A program made the translations under genes and the position numbers. A stretch of DNA of 64,000 nt, taken from assembly GCF_030272615.1 (NCBI RefSeq), contig NC_081409.1, positions 475,532,573 through 475,596,572 of the forward strand, given 5' to 3'. The number at the start of each line of letters is the position of its first letter. Positions within the stretch are counted from its first letter, which is position 1. This document shows positions 12,057 to 24,325 of this stretch, one piece after another. Source of the DNA: Cryptomeria japonica (Eukaryota > Streptophyta > Pinopsida > Cupressales > Cupressaceae). Under the pieces are notes generated by a model. The model did not search any database, was not told where the DNA came from, and saw nothing but the letters and a program-made list of their open reading frames with translations.

Positions 12057-12705
12057 TCTGTATCAGACGCATTGCGGGGTAAGGGGTTGCAATTGTTAGT
12101 CGCCCCAAGCATGCCCCATTCTTAGACCATTCTGAGGTGGCCCTACAACCTCTTCCGTCTAGCCGTTGGGGCCTTCCCGCCACATCCCTCCCCTTGCACC
12201 CTCATTGCTATGCGGTGAGGCTCCTCGGCTGCCTCAGAACTATCTCTGTATCGAATGCATTGCGGGATAAGGGGTTGGCACTAGTAGTTGCCCCAATCAT
12301 GCCCAATTCTTAGACCATTCTGAGGCAGCCCTGCAGCCTCTTTTGTCTAGCGGTTGTGGCATTCCCATCGCATCCCCCTCTTCACACCCCAATTGCTATG
12401 TGATGAGGCTCCTCAACCACCCCAGAACTATCTCTATATCAGACGCATTGTGGGATAAGGGGTTGGCACTGGTAGTTGCCCCAATTGCGCCTAATTCTTA
12501 TACCATTATGAGGTGACCTTGCAGCCTCTTTCATCTAGCCGTTGGGGCGTTCCCGCCGCATCCCCCTCTTCGCAGCCTGATTGCTATGCGATGAGGCTCC
12601 TCGGCCACCTCGAAACTATCTTTGTGTAAGACGCATTGTAGGGTAAGGGGTTGGCACTAGTAGTCGCCCCAATCATGCCTGATTCTTAGACCATTCTGAG
12701 GTGGC
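12057..12705 (+). repeat. 188-bp tandem repeat array 2 (about 3.4 units)
   Basis: Three consecutive TATGNGRTGAGGCTCCTC landmarks at 12,209, 12,397 and 12,585 are each 188 bases apart. The units are clearly related to the array at 2,972-4,249 but share private variants, for example CCCAATCATGCC in place of CCCAAGCACGTC. The array starts just after a CCCTACTATTCTC motif and stops abruptly at GAGGTGGC. Confidence 0.92.
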
Positions 12706-13560
12706 AAAAGAGTCCTTTTGTTTATTGGCTTCTTTGTATTATTTCTTCTAGACCATGAATGAAATGGATAATGTCCTTCAAGTGTTGACAATCTTGTTGC
12801 TATCTCAAGAACCTTGACATTATGAACTTTCTTTTTATGAACTCACTTTACTTTGTAACAGTCATCTATCCCTGTGTATCATTTGGTTCATAATATAAGA
12901 AACAAGTTATATTTTCCAGCTAGAACATTCAACATCCTAGTGCAACATCAGATGTGATCATTTCCCTACCATGCTATCAACATTGAGCGTGGGGTTCTTT
13001 TGATCATCTCCAACCTTTTATTATGCATTTGTAAAAGTGACAGCAAAAATCTCTATTAAATATCTTGTTGATATTGAATTAAAAACTTCCTTGTTCTCTT
13101 CTTTGTATGATAAACAATTTTTTTTTTTAAACTACCACTGTACCTCTTTTTGATTGCTTACAATGATTGTCATTCACAAGGCTTGATCAAGCCTTAAACT
13201 CACTATTCTTTACCATTATCATAATGAATCCACTATTCTTACCTTTAAAAAAACACTTCCAAGTATCTACGATTTTCCTTTTACACTCAACTCTACCTTT
13301 GAGAAAAGGAGTTACCCCTGTAACTTTATTTTGGCTCTCAAAAAGAGTCATAACACAAGAATGCTTACAAAAAAGAACATTCACTGAATGATCATGTGGG
13401 AGAAAGGCTTCAAAGGAGTATAAGAAAGAATATGGACAAAAAACATGTATATGGGCATTCACCCTGATATGGTAACTAGAAATTTAGAAAACATGTTGGT
13501 ATGTGTTGTCCCAACGTCTTAAAATCTATCTAAAATATGATGTGTCGTTCATTTCTATTA
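12706..13560. other. AT-rich spacer, no gene recognised
   Basis: The composition changes abruptly to AT-rich after the tandem array. Short open frames on both strands (for example 13,167-13,391 plus and 13,187-13,462 minus) overlap each other and show no known motif. Confidence 0.5.
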
Positions 13561-15708
13561 ACTCAAAAATGTGCACCGTTGGTGATCAGGCTTGACCACC
13601 AACCTTATGAAACATTGAATAAACCTCTCAAGTGTGCGACCTTGCGCTATTATGAGGTTGAATCTCTAGGGAAGGTTGACTTCCTCTTCAATCTGACTAC
13701 AGAGTGTTGGACCAACCCAACACTAATTTATGGTTTGACAGGGAAAAGGGAGAAAGAGAAGGGTTGCATGAAAGAAGGAAAATAGGGTTTGCACCCAGAC
13801 TAAAATGATGATCTCCCCTGCCTATAGCTGCATAGAACATTAATAAAAATGCTAAAATGATACACAAGTTTCTATCCAAGTTTTGCTTTCTAAGATTGAT
13901 TCAAGGTTGGAATTCTTAACAATGGCAGAGGAACGAACAATGTTCTCAGATGTCATTCTAAGAGGAGTCAACACTATCACACATGCTGAGAAAATAAGAA
14001 AATGACTTGTTCATACAAACATGTAAGAAAATACACACATTTGTATAAATTAAAGCTAGGTAAGATAGTAGATTCTATTAATGCAGAGGCAAGGCAAATT
14101 TACAAATGCAGAGAGACATAAAAATTCTGCATGAGAAAAGAAGGGAGAAGATCCGAACTAAATGTTACAAAATTTCCTTTATAGTTCAAACTTAACTTAG
14201 ATGGTTACATTGATAAAACCCTAACCTCAATTGGGTCAGGTTACAAAATAATCAAAGGAGAGGGAGAGATCGGATTTGAGATCTGATGGCATTCTATAGA
14301 TAACTCTGGGAGCATCCTCTACCTCTCGAAGAGCCAAAAAAAAAACACCTCAATGAAGTAATCCCTGCTAACAAGAATGGTTGAGCATACTTGCAGGACA
14401 AAAGTCTTTGTACAGTATTAAAGAGAGCATGGTGGCATCTAAAAATGGCCTGCAAGGTCGCATTTGAAGTAATGATGGGAAAATCTGGTTGTTGGAGGGC
14501 GATCAGATTAGATATGAGGCATCGACCTAAGCAGGAAGAATGTCTTCATAGTCAAGTGGACAACAACCCACCTATAAAATTCCAAATGCCAATGGCCTCT
14601 ATGAATTCAAATGTTAATCGTTGATCTGAGAGATTCGCGCAAAGATGGACGTGTGAGATCTCTCCATCTAGGCCTCCAGCAGGCTCAATCGATGATTAAA
14701 ACAAGGTTGTCGGATCGGGCCTTACAAAGATCCAACGGCCGTAGGTGGCTCATGTGGCACCCCGGGTCCACATCCTCTTCACTATGTTGACCACTAAATG
14801 ACCTTGCATCTTACCTCATGGTATCACTATGGGTCTTCTTTTACCTCGCGGGATAAGACTTTTTTTTTTTCATGTTCTGTGTATCCCGCGGCCCTTTTGT
14901 GTCCTCGAATTTACCTCGCGGGATAAGAAAAATGCTTGGTAGTTTTTGTTTTCTCCTTATCCCACCAAATATCTCTTGCCTTTGTTTTCCTTCATGGGAT
15001 AAGGGTCCTTTGTTCCCCTTGTATCTTATCCCGCAGCATAAGTTGTGTGTTTTTTAATCCTCGCGGGATAAGAAGAAAGCCTTTCGCTTTGCTTTCTTAT
15101 ACCATGGCCCATATGTTGTCATCATTCCACTCCATAGGATAAAGAGAAATACTTCCTCACCTTTGAAAATTATTATCTTGCGGCCTCTACTTGCTGCATT
15201 TGGGAATCTTGTGATTGGTAAGAGAAAAAGGGAAACCGGTCTGCCAATGACTAGGAGCCCCTCCATCTGATTGAACCTAAGTGAGTTGCCCGACTGACCC
15301 GGTCAACTTGAAAAAGAACTGAGGCTCGCCTTGCACTTTTCTTTGTTACTTTTTTTATCCCACTTGGTCACAACTATCTTCATTTATCTTTCTGGGATAA
15401 GCAGTCCAAGCTTTATCTTTTCTCTCCTATCCTACGGAACTTGATCCCGTGAGATCAAAACCTTTCCAAACACTTAGCCAGCTAGATCTTGCCTCAGTGA
15501 TCAATAACATGACCCAGTCAATAACACGACATGTTCTTGACGCATCTTATAACCCTCATGTTATATGAATTGGAAAACTATGAAGAAGCAGCCAACTCTA
15601 TTGAGATCGATAACATGACATGTTATCAGTATTGACTAACATGAAATGTTAGTTACACTGAAATCTTGGATTTGAGATCTGCTAAGGTTGGCACAAAAAT
15701 TGCCAACA
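13561..15708 (-). repeat. Isolated LTR of the B family (solo or truncated)
   Basis: This block is collinear with the two LTRs of element B. It has GGTGATCAGGCTTGACCACC near the left, a series of GGGATAAG sites in alternating orientation from about 14,848 to 15,430, TAACATGACATGTTA-type palindromes near 15,510-15,640, and the right edge GGCACAAAAATTGCCAACA ending at 15,708. Read on the minus strand, that edge is the LTR start TGTTGGCAATTTTTG. No matching internal region or second LTR adjoins it, and no target duplication is evident, so it is a solo LTR or one end is lost. The left edge is uncertain by a few tens of bases. Confidence 0.8.
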
Positions 15709-15929
15709 ATTTCCTCATTGCCTTCAAACATTCCTTTCATTTCTACAAATTCCTTTCCTTCTCACTTATATCATGGACAAACACATAAAATCACTCTAAC
15801 TCCCCTTTGGTGGAGAATAAATATTCAAAGAAAATAAAAGAGCACTTTTCCTTCCCAAAAACACTCTAGGGTTGAACATGGACTCCTTCTAAGACTATGG
15901 TTTGAACCCAAAAATCACATGAAGAAGCA
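15709..15929. other. Short spacer, no gene
   Basis: AT-rich sequence between the isolated B-family LTR and the chromovirus relic. Nothing is recognisable in it. Confidence 0.5.
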
Positions 15930-17843
15930 TGCAATGTGAATGGAACTTTATTTTTATCCAAGGAAAAGGAAAAAAAAAAGAAACTCAATCTTAACACAAC
16001 CTTAAAACCTTCAAATCTGACAAACGATGATACCCATTTTGGACTGAAAAGAAAAAATGGACAACAGTTATCTTATCCTAATTTTAATAAAGTATTTCAA
16101 GTTGATTGTTATGCTAGTAGAAATGCAATAGGAGCAATGTTAAGTCAATAAGGAAGACCAATGGCATATTTTAGTGAGAATTTAATTGATGCCAAGAAGA
16201 GATATTCAGTTTGTGATAAAAAAAACTTCTATGCTATAATTCAAGCCTTGAAGAAGTGGAGACATTACTTGTTGCCTAAGGAATTTATTGTATATCGATC
16301 ACAAAAACTTGCAGTATTTAATTGTTAAAACAAGTTCAATTAGAGGCATATGAGATGGGTTGAGCTCGTACAGAGTTACATATTTGTGTTGAAGCATAAG
16401 AGTGGTAAATCTAATAAAGTTGCAGATGCATTAAGCCAGAGGAGGAATTTGTTGATAGAAAAGAGGGTGAATGTATTGGGTTTTGAAGAACTCGAGCACT
16501 TGTATAAGGGAGACGTTGATTTTGTAAAAGCATGGAAAGCATTTAAGGAACCAATACTGACAGATAGAAGTTAGTTATTGGATTATTTAATTCATGAAGA
16601 TATTTTATTCAAGGGAAACCAATTGTGCATTCTGAGGAGTTCAATGAGAGAGAATCTGATCAAAGAAAAGAATAGTGGAGGATTAGCATGACATTTTGGT
16701 ATTGATAAGATAGTTGTTTTAGTGAGTGAACATTATTTTTGGCCATATATGTATAAAAATATCTAGAAGCATGTTCAGAGTTCCAAACATCATCAAGATG
16801 AAAAGGGAAGAATTCAGAATACTAGATTATACAAAGCTTTGATAATACTAGAGAGACCTTGGGAAGACATCAACATAGATTTCATATTGGGGTTACCAAG
16901 GATGCAAAGAGGACATGATTCAATATTGTCCATAAAATGGCACATTTTGTTTCTTGCAAGAAGACCAATGATGCAGTTAATGTTGCAAACTTATTTTTCA
17001 AGGAGATTGTTGGATTGCATGGATTTCCAAAAAGTATAATATCATACTAGGATAACAAAGTCATTGGATATTTTTGGAGAACCTTGTGGAAGAATATGAA
17101 GATAGACTTGAAACTCAGCTTAGCATATCATCCACAAACTGATGGATACACATAATTAGTTAACAAAAGCTTGGGTACCTCGATGATATGTTTAGTAGGA
17201 GACAAAGAAGGAAATTGGGATATAGTTCTACCGCAAGCAGAGTTTGCATACAAAAATTTAGTAAACCAGAGTAAAGGGAAAACACTATATGAGGTTGTAA
17301 CTAGAGTACATCCTAGAAGAGTTCCAAATCTTAGAGACATCAATATGGAGAATAGGAGAGGTGCAAAACAAAAAGAATTTGTCAGATACATGGAGACAAT
17401 GCATAAGAAGATTCGATAATATTTGGAGAACATAAACACTAAGTACGAGGAGCACACAGATGAGAAAAGGAGATAACCATAAGGATTTTATTGTTGGGGA
17501 AAAATTCATGATATATCTCAAGAAGGCAATATTTCTAGTTGGCACATACAACAAGCTAAAGATGAGGAGTTATCGACCATGTAAGATCTTTAGGAAATTT
17601 GATTCAGAAAATGCATATGAAGTGGAGTTACTGGAAGCCTTAGGTATATCATTTATTTTCAATATTGCATACATCTATGAGTATCATAGGAGACAATCAG
17701 ATGGTAGTAGAATAGAAGTTTGTTTGGAGGATCAGTTACCACATCAACCACCAGAGAAGATTGAGTATATTTTGGATAGCAGAATTGGAAGGATCATTAG
17801 GAATAAGAAATATCAAGAATATTTGGTGAAGTGTAAAGGTTGA
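15930..17843 (+). pseudogene. Truncated Ty3/gypsy chromovirus pol (RNase H, integrase, chromodomain)
   Basis: This relic keeps the 3' half of a chromovirus pol. The RNase H segment reads VFQVDCYASRNAIGAMLSQ at about 16,090-16,150 and continues through a stop into further RNase H sequence. KHKSGKSNKVADALSQR at about 16,390-16,440 is the usual end of that domain. Integrase pieces follow (RPWEDINIDFILGLPR at about 16,855, and a C-terminal segment at 17,171-17,843). The last segment, ILDSRIGRIIRNKKYQEYLV, is typical of a chromodomain. Several stops and at least one frame change break it. Gag, protease and the RT core are absent. It adjoins the B-family LTR but belongs to a different lineage, so the two are probably unrelated neighbours. 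Confidence 0.88.
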
Positions 17844-18398
17844 TAGAATAATTGACATGTATTTCTCAAGATGAGGTAGACTGTCTTGGTTTTTCTCTAG
17901 CACTAGCAAAGTGAGAGGATCGATTTCTTTCTAACCTCGCATTTCTGATGCAAGAGAATCCCTAGTTATCAAGTAATTACACATCAACTAAAAACATTTC
18001 CTTTTTCTTGCATTTCAATTTGTACTTCTCTCAACAATTTATTGGATTTTTTTTTCATGCCTTGCGGATTCGGATTCACACTCAAATGTCATCATCCAAA
18101 TCATGTCTAGAGATCTTTTGATTCACATCAAGCTATTATGTCTAAAAGTTCATTCATTTGCCAAAACATTTGTGTCCATGGTGACAATTTACCCACGAAC
18201 CCTTCTCGTGCTATGTGGGTCTAATTTGAACATCATTTAAGACATTTTGGAACCTAGGGGAATCATTTCCTATGGTGCGCAATACGTTTTCATCATGCAC
18301 GATATATGTTAAGGCCAGCCTACAAGTTTCATCATTCTTATAGTTGTGAGACCTTGTGACCAACATGCATCTTTTCTTTAACTTAATGAGCATATATA
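17844..18398. other. Flanking sequence, no gene; ends with target site of element A
   Basis: No gene is recognised. The last five bases, ATATA (18,394-18,398), are the left target-site duplication of element A and match 35,626-35,630 exactly. Confidence 0.7.
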
Positions 18399-19696
18399 TG
18401 TAGACACCTAAAAATGGTCAACGCTTGCGGAGTCATACTTTAACATTTGTGCATTGCCTCATTTTAGGTTTTTTGCATCGCATTAACATTTCTCCTATGT
18501 CACGCACTTGGTTTTTATCATTTGCGAGCATTGAGTCCTTCTTCTACATTCTTCATCTGTCTCGCTTTTGAATTAGGTCTTGTCAATAGCAATCTTCAGT
18601 CATGATTTTGGTCGATCTTGTCAATCTCTTATCAACTTGTCAATCTCGTCGTTTTACGATCGATTTGTCATCGATCCTTGTCCTCTTCAATCATGTCAAT
18701 TTGGATCAATTTTTCATTGTTCCTCGGCGCATTTATCAATCAAATCATTTATTAATTCAAAATCATGATCGAATCAATATTAATTATCCTTTGTCAAGAC
18801 CTAATTAGCGTCTTTGCATTTCTAATTCATCTTCCAAGGTTTTATGATTTATTCATTTAATCTTGTTTGGCATTTTCCCTCTAGGTTAAATAATTTATTT
18901 ATTTATCCTAAGTCTTCTTGTCACAATTAAATGTTTATTTAATTGGCTAATTAATTCCTCCTATTTTTGTAAATTAATTAATTAATGAAAGATTATTAAT
19001 TAATTTACCTAATTCCTAATTTCATCAATTTCATCTTTTTCTAATTTCTTAATTCCTCATTTCTAATTTTCTAATTTTCTAAATTCTTAATTTCATTTCC
19101 TCCTATTTCTCTCCTAAATTCATGGGAATGACATAGAAATTTGTCATAATTTGTCATAATTGACAATCAATCAATTCTTGACATAGAAATTTGTCATAAA
19201 TTGTCATAAATCATCAATCAACAAATTTTGCATAGAAGGTGCATAATTTGTCATAAATTTGTCATAATTGACATAATTGATTTGCAATTTCCATTTGAAT
19301 TGAATCATGCTAATTTGATCATTTCTCCAATTTATCTATAAATTGGATGATCTTCATCAATCAAAGCTAATTGGTAATCAGACTATCGAATTTCTAGTCA
19401 ATCACATTTCTAGTACTCTTGATCAATAATCTTGTCTACTTGCTTTCAATTATGTGTGTGCACTTCTAGGTGAGATCCACAACCAAACCATTTGAAGAGG
19501 AAAGAAGAACAATGGAGCTGCATGAAGGAGCATTCAAATCATACCTTTGGTTTGCTTAATTTCTAGTTTTGAATGTTTTTATTTCATGTCTCTATTGAGT
19601 GTTGTTTAGGATAGATCATTGCAATTTGCTTCCGTGATTGAGCTAATGACTAGTATGTTTATATTGTTTGTGATGATTTCTGATTTCCTAGCTACA
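18399..19696 (+). repeat. Element A 5' LTR
   Basis: It starts TGTAGACACCTAAAAATGG and ends TTTCCTAGCTACA. A TATA-like box, TATAAAT, lies at 19,337-19,343, so transcription probably starts about 30 bases later. Around 19,128-19,275 the LTR has nested direct repeats: GACATAGAAATTTGTCATAA twice about 50 bases apart, and many TTGTCATAA units. A 62-codon open frame in the LTR has no recognised product and recurs in the other copy because the LTRs are nearly identical. Confidence 0.95.
19337..19343 (+). promoter_or_regulatory. Putative TATA box of element A LTR
   Basis: TATAAAT lies about 350 bases from the LTR end, a reasonable position for the U3/R boundary. It is unchanged in the 3' LTR at 35,266-35,272. 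Assignment rests on sequence and position only. Confidence 0.5.
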
Positions 19697-19697
19697 T

Positions 19698-19720
19698 TAA
19701 TTGGTGAACCTGACGTGAAC
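19698..19720 (+). promoter_or_regulatory. Putative primer-binding site of element A
   Basis: Immediately inside the 5' LTR the sequence reads TTGGTGAACCTGACGTGAAC. This TGG-starting stretch is where a tRNA primer-binding site is expected. It is not the initiator-Met type TGGTATCAGAG used by C and D. The matching tRNA was not determined. Confidence 0.65.
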
Positions 19721-21778
19721 ACTAACCATCTAACCTCTTTATGGTGTTTTTGAGTGCTTTCAAGTTGATTTGCAGGCCAAAAACCCAAAAATAGGGCAGT
19801 ACAGGGCTTTCTGGGGACTTCTGCGCCTGTGTCAGACAACCTGCGCCTGTGTTATGCATTATGCGCTTGTGTTAGAGACATTCTACGCTTGTCTTATGAG
19901 TTTTGCGCCTGTGTCATGGGTTCTACGCCTGTGTAAAGTCCAGAAACAGAGGTGAAAATGCAGTGTTTTACTTGAAAATTGTTTGTTTTTGCATTCTATT
20001 TTCTGTGTTTTGGTTTTTGGTACTAATTATCTATGCAGCATCTTGGCATACGCATGGCAAAGACAACAAATGAAACTACTAACATGTTTTATGCAGAATT
20101 GATAGTCAAAGAATAAACACCTCAAACTTCTAACTTGGGTTTTGCAGGTTGCCTTGGAGAAACAACTAAACTTGGTGTTTGTCATTAATGTTTTAGGCAC
20201 CTAGTGATTTCTAAATAGGTTGGGATGAACATGTTTTTTCTTTGATTGTTGAGTGTGACATTAGAGTAGGAGAGTATGCTCTCATCCTTCTTAGGGTGAT
20301 CAGAAATCCAGATCTTTGATATCATGCTTTTGTCTTTGATTGTGTGTCTCCTTTAGAGGGCCTACCTTCCCGACCACTTTGCTTTTTTCAAGCAAGTGAT
20401 AATCGTGAGAAGGGAATGACCCAAACTAAGTATGGCTAGAATTCCTTGGCATTCTAACTCACTATAAAAAAATACCCAATGAGCGAAAGCTTTGAAGGAA
20501 GTGTTACGTGGGAATTGTAGTTACTTGGGAAGTGATGACCCTTGAACTCTTTCCCATATCAACATCTAAGTAGGGCCTCTTGGTCTAAATCGTGCTTGCA
20601 TGACTACATTTGTTTGGTATCTTGATGGGCTTAATGTCTCAATCACACTTGTGTGACATCAAGGAGTAACGCTTAACAGAAATCCTTACTACACACCTTG
20701 ATTTTAGAGGCCAAAAACCCTTCTAGTTGCTTGAGAAGGACAAGTTTGGATACTTGGAAGAGATACTAAGTTCGCCATGGGGAGATTTCCATGGGGACTA
20801 ATGCTTGGCTTCCCTGAGAAGTGAGTTCCGTGGAGGGGAGCCCATGGGGTCAAGCATCTATGTATTCTCCTTGAATCTCATAATGAGTCTACCTCTCAAG
20901 TACCTAATGTCTTTGCCTACCATAAGAAATGTGGAAATGAGCATCATTGTCTTGAGTCTAAGTTGCAATATCTTGTATTCTTTGCTTGTCAAAAGTTGAA
21001 TTGCATCCCATTTCAAAAAGAAAAACAAATTGATTCAAAAAATAAGTTTAAACACAAGAGACATTCATCCAACAAAGGTTCAACAAGATTCAAAAACTCA
21101 CCTTCAAACATGTTTGTCAAATATTGTTCAAAATCTTGTCTCAATAAGCATGTCGCTTACATTTAGGTTCATCCTAGGTTGCATTTTGCAAAGTTCATTG
21201 TCAAGTACCAAGGTTAGGTTTCACCTAAGTCATACTCCTTTGCATATCAATAAGGGTCATCCATTTGCATATGTCCTCTTGCATTAAAGTCATACCATTG
21301 TCATACATTGCTTACCCTAGGTGTCTTCATTAAGCTTAGGTCATTATCATATCATATTAGGGTCACTTGCATAGTAATTGTTCCTTTGCATATAGTGTCA
21401 AAACTAGGTTTTGTCATACTTGAGTAATCCAAATCTTTGATGCAACCCTAAGTTATTGTTAGGAAGTCTAGACCTTATCAAACCTTTTGTCCTTTTGTCA
21501 TCTATGTCATTTCGTCAAACCTAGCTTAGTATCCAAGCATATAGGGGAGACATTGTCATCTTGTCCTTTGTTACTTAGTCCTTTTGTCCTTTGAGGTCTA
21601 GATATCATTCCAATTTCCTAAGGGTCCCTCTCTTAGATTTGCATTCAAAAAGTTTGTCAAAATCTTCAAAAACAACCACAAACATAGATTGCATTTTCAT
21701 CTACTCAAGTTTGCATTTAGTTGCATATCATACATTATCCTTGAAAAATCCCAAAAACATTTCATTTGCACAAGTGAC
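19721..21778 (+). other. Element A untranslated leader
   Basis: About 2 kb without a credible gene lies between the primer-binding site and gag. It holds a 20-bp-period repeat (19,821-19,938, listed separately) and AT-rich sequence with recurrent GTCAT words. Long leaders are usual in Tat-lineage elements. Short open frames here have no recognised domain. Confidence 0.7.
19821..19938 (+). repeat. 20-bp-period motif array in the A leader (six units)
   Basis: Units of the form CTGCGCCTGTGTCAGACAAC begin near 19,821, 19,841, 19,861, 19,883, 19,903 and 19,923. The core is YRCGCYTGTGT. The same core appears again at 33,682-33,800, near the other end of the element, in both orientations. Confidence 0.9.
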
Positions 21779-24325
21779 ATGCCTGTTGAGACAAGATCAA
21801 AATCTAAAAACATGGGCGAACCAACGTATCAACCCATGGACAACCTAGCAAATTCACAGTTTCAAACTAGTCAAACAATACAAATTGAAGGTTCATCAAA
21901 CACATCTCTACCACCATATGGAATGGTTCAACTTGGACCACCTCCATTATATGAACCAGTGTTTGTACCTATGAAACCAGGACATGGGAGTGTTCCACCA
22001 ACTCCAAGAGGAAGTGTGCCTTTCAATTCGAATCAACCAAACTTGCAACATGACATTCAAACTCAAACATTATATGAAGAACAAACTCTCTCACAAGGAT
22101 TTGGTTCAGATCAAGGCATTCAACAAGAAACGAATCCAAATGTCCAACCAGATTCTTCATCCGATTTCGATACTTCTGATGATGTTGACATGTTCCTTCA
22201 AGATCTGAAGATAACAAAAAAGATGGATAAGTTCTTGAACAAGGTCTTTAAGATGTTTCCACAAAAGTATCTTAACATGATGAGTAATGTGACCTCTTCA
22301 AGTGACCAAATCAATGTGCAAGAACAACAAAGCGGTGAGTTGTTAAGTTTTTCCCTGTATCCAAATGAAGAAAATGCACAACAAGCAACTCAACCTACAT
22401 TGATGAATAAACATGCTTCGAAGGCATTGACAATGACTATTCCTCAGAAGTCACCATTTGAGACAATAAATAATCCACTATTCAATGCAACGCCTGTAAC
22501 ACAAGATCAAATGAAGAACACGCAAGTATTCACAGCTGTCCCTCAACAAGAAGTGGTTCCTTACATGCATAAAGTGGGATCAAAATCTAAGATGCAGGAA
22601 AGCTTCACAACTGGAATGCCTAATGTCAACAATGTCCAAAATAACTCCATGATGCAACAAAGTTCTTATGTCCCGTTAAGTTCAATAACTTTACCAAACA
22701 CTATTGCGACAAATCCTTCGATAATGGTGACACAAAGAGCTACGGATAGTGGTTTGCACCAACAACAATTGTTGCAACAATTGAGTAATATACAAAAGGT
22801 ACAATCGAATGTGCAAACAAGTAATGTACCACAACAACAATTTCGCATTCGACAACAAATTGCAGCGCCTTCGGCACCATTACAAGTTAATGCAAACTTG
22901 CAACCATCACAATGGATTGGACAAACAACACAGCAAGTTAATGCAAGTGCTATACCCCATCCTAAGGAGAAGCAATGAAAAGCACCTAAACAAAGTTTTT
23001 TACAAATGATGGGATATACACCGCGACAACAATTGGCACAAAGTCAACAAATTCCGATTCGTCAACATCAACAACATGTGCCTCAGTATGTGCCAAGGCA
23101 AGCAAGCTATCCTACTTCACAACCACAATTGGCGCCTGTGCAATATCAACAACCTACTCAATTGCAATATCAACCTAGGCTCCAAGAAGTACAACAAAAA
23201 GGTCGATATCAAGGCATAGCACAACCACAACAACAAGCGATGTACCAAGAAGTTTATATGCCAGAGACACCAAAAACGGCCATTTTAGAGTATCAACAAC
23301 CGATCGGAAATGCGATGTATCGACAAAGAATACCAACCGGGATTAATGATGGACCTCTAAAATCTGATACAATTGCACAACAACTTGAGCAGTTGCAACG
23401 AAAAGTTGACGCATTAGAAACTAAAGGAACAAAGAAGTTGTATACAGACCAAGATTTATGTCCTAATCCATTTGACAAGAGTGTATACATGCCTCCATTC
23501 CCTAAGCATTTTGAAGCACCTAATTTTGAGAAATATAAAGGGAATGGCAACACAAAAGATCACATTCGTGCATTTTTCATGGCATGTACTGAAGTGAGCT
23601 ATGAGGACACATATTTAATGCGATTATTTGCATGAAGTCTCACGGGACAAGCCATGGATTGGTATTCGCATTTGCCAGGAAATATAAAGACTTGGTCTGA
23701 ATTGGCTCAAAAGTTTATATCTCACTTTGCATTTAACATCAACAGTGATGTGACTATGTCAGACCTATGCAACACCAAGCAAAAGCAAGGTGAACCATTA
23801 GTGACTTTTTTGCAATGATGGCGAAGCTTGTATAGTCGTTCTTCCCTCGATATACCTGAAGAACAACAAGTGAATTTGTTTATCCAAAATTTGGTCCCAG
23901 AAATGATGTATGAGCTAAAATTGAAAAGTCCCAGTACTATTGAGAAACTCATTAAGAAAGGGATGAATATTGAAACTGCTCTTGTGGCCAAGGGAATTAT
24001 TAAGCTTAACAAAGACAGTGGCAACACCAATTATTCGGGGGATAGAAACAGATTTTGGTATAAGAACAAGAATGTCACTAATGATGGAGTTGTTGATGCA
24101 AGAGCGGTGAATGCAAATCAACCCCCATTCATGATCAAGAAATTGAGTGTTCCTAATATGTCAACTATGGAACAAAATCAAGCACCAATGAGAAATGTTA
24201 CTCAACAGCCGCAATACCAACAGCATGCTCAACAACAGCACACTCAACAGTATAATCAACAATAAGGTCAACAACAAAACCAGCAGTGCAAACCCTTTCG
24301 ATCACGAGATGGGCCTCCTCGATAA
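21779..24325 (+). pseudogene. Element A gag region (retrotransposon Gag)
   Basis: The chosen start is the ATG at 21,779 (MPVETRSKSK), a basic N-terminus typical of plant Gag; codons upstream in this frame lack a convincing start. A long Gln-rich, low-complexity N-terminal part (to about 23,380) leads into a Gag core from about 23,450. That core contains TGQAMDWYSHLPGNIKTW and later IPEEQQVNLFIQNLVPEMMY, the pattern of the retrotransposon Gag domain that packages element RNA into particles. In-frame stops lie at 22,976 (TGA), 23,633 (TGA), 23,816 (TGA), 24,263 (TAA) and 24,323 (TAA), but the frame never shifts. It continues without a break into pol, so Gag and Pol were probably made as one polyprotein. 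Confidence 0.9.

Noticed and set aside
11914-12183. Minus-strand frame of 89 codons with a plausible protein-like middle
   Set aside because: Its N-terminal third lies in the 188-bp tandem array and the remainder matches no family I recognise; kept only as a remark.
18580-18808. Open frames duplicated at 34,509-34,776
   Set aside because: They lie inside the two LTRs of element A and recur only because the LTRs are nearly identical; no domain is visible.
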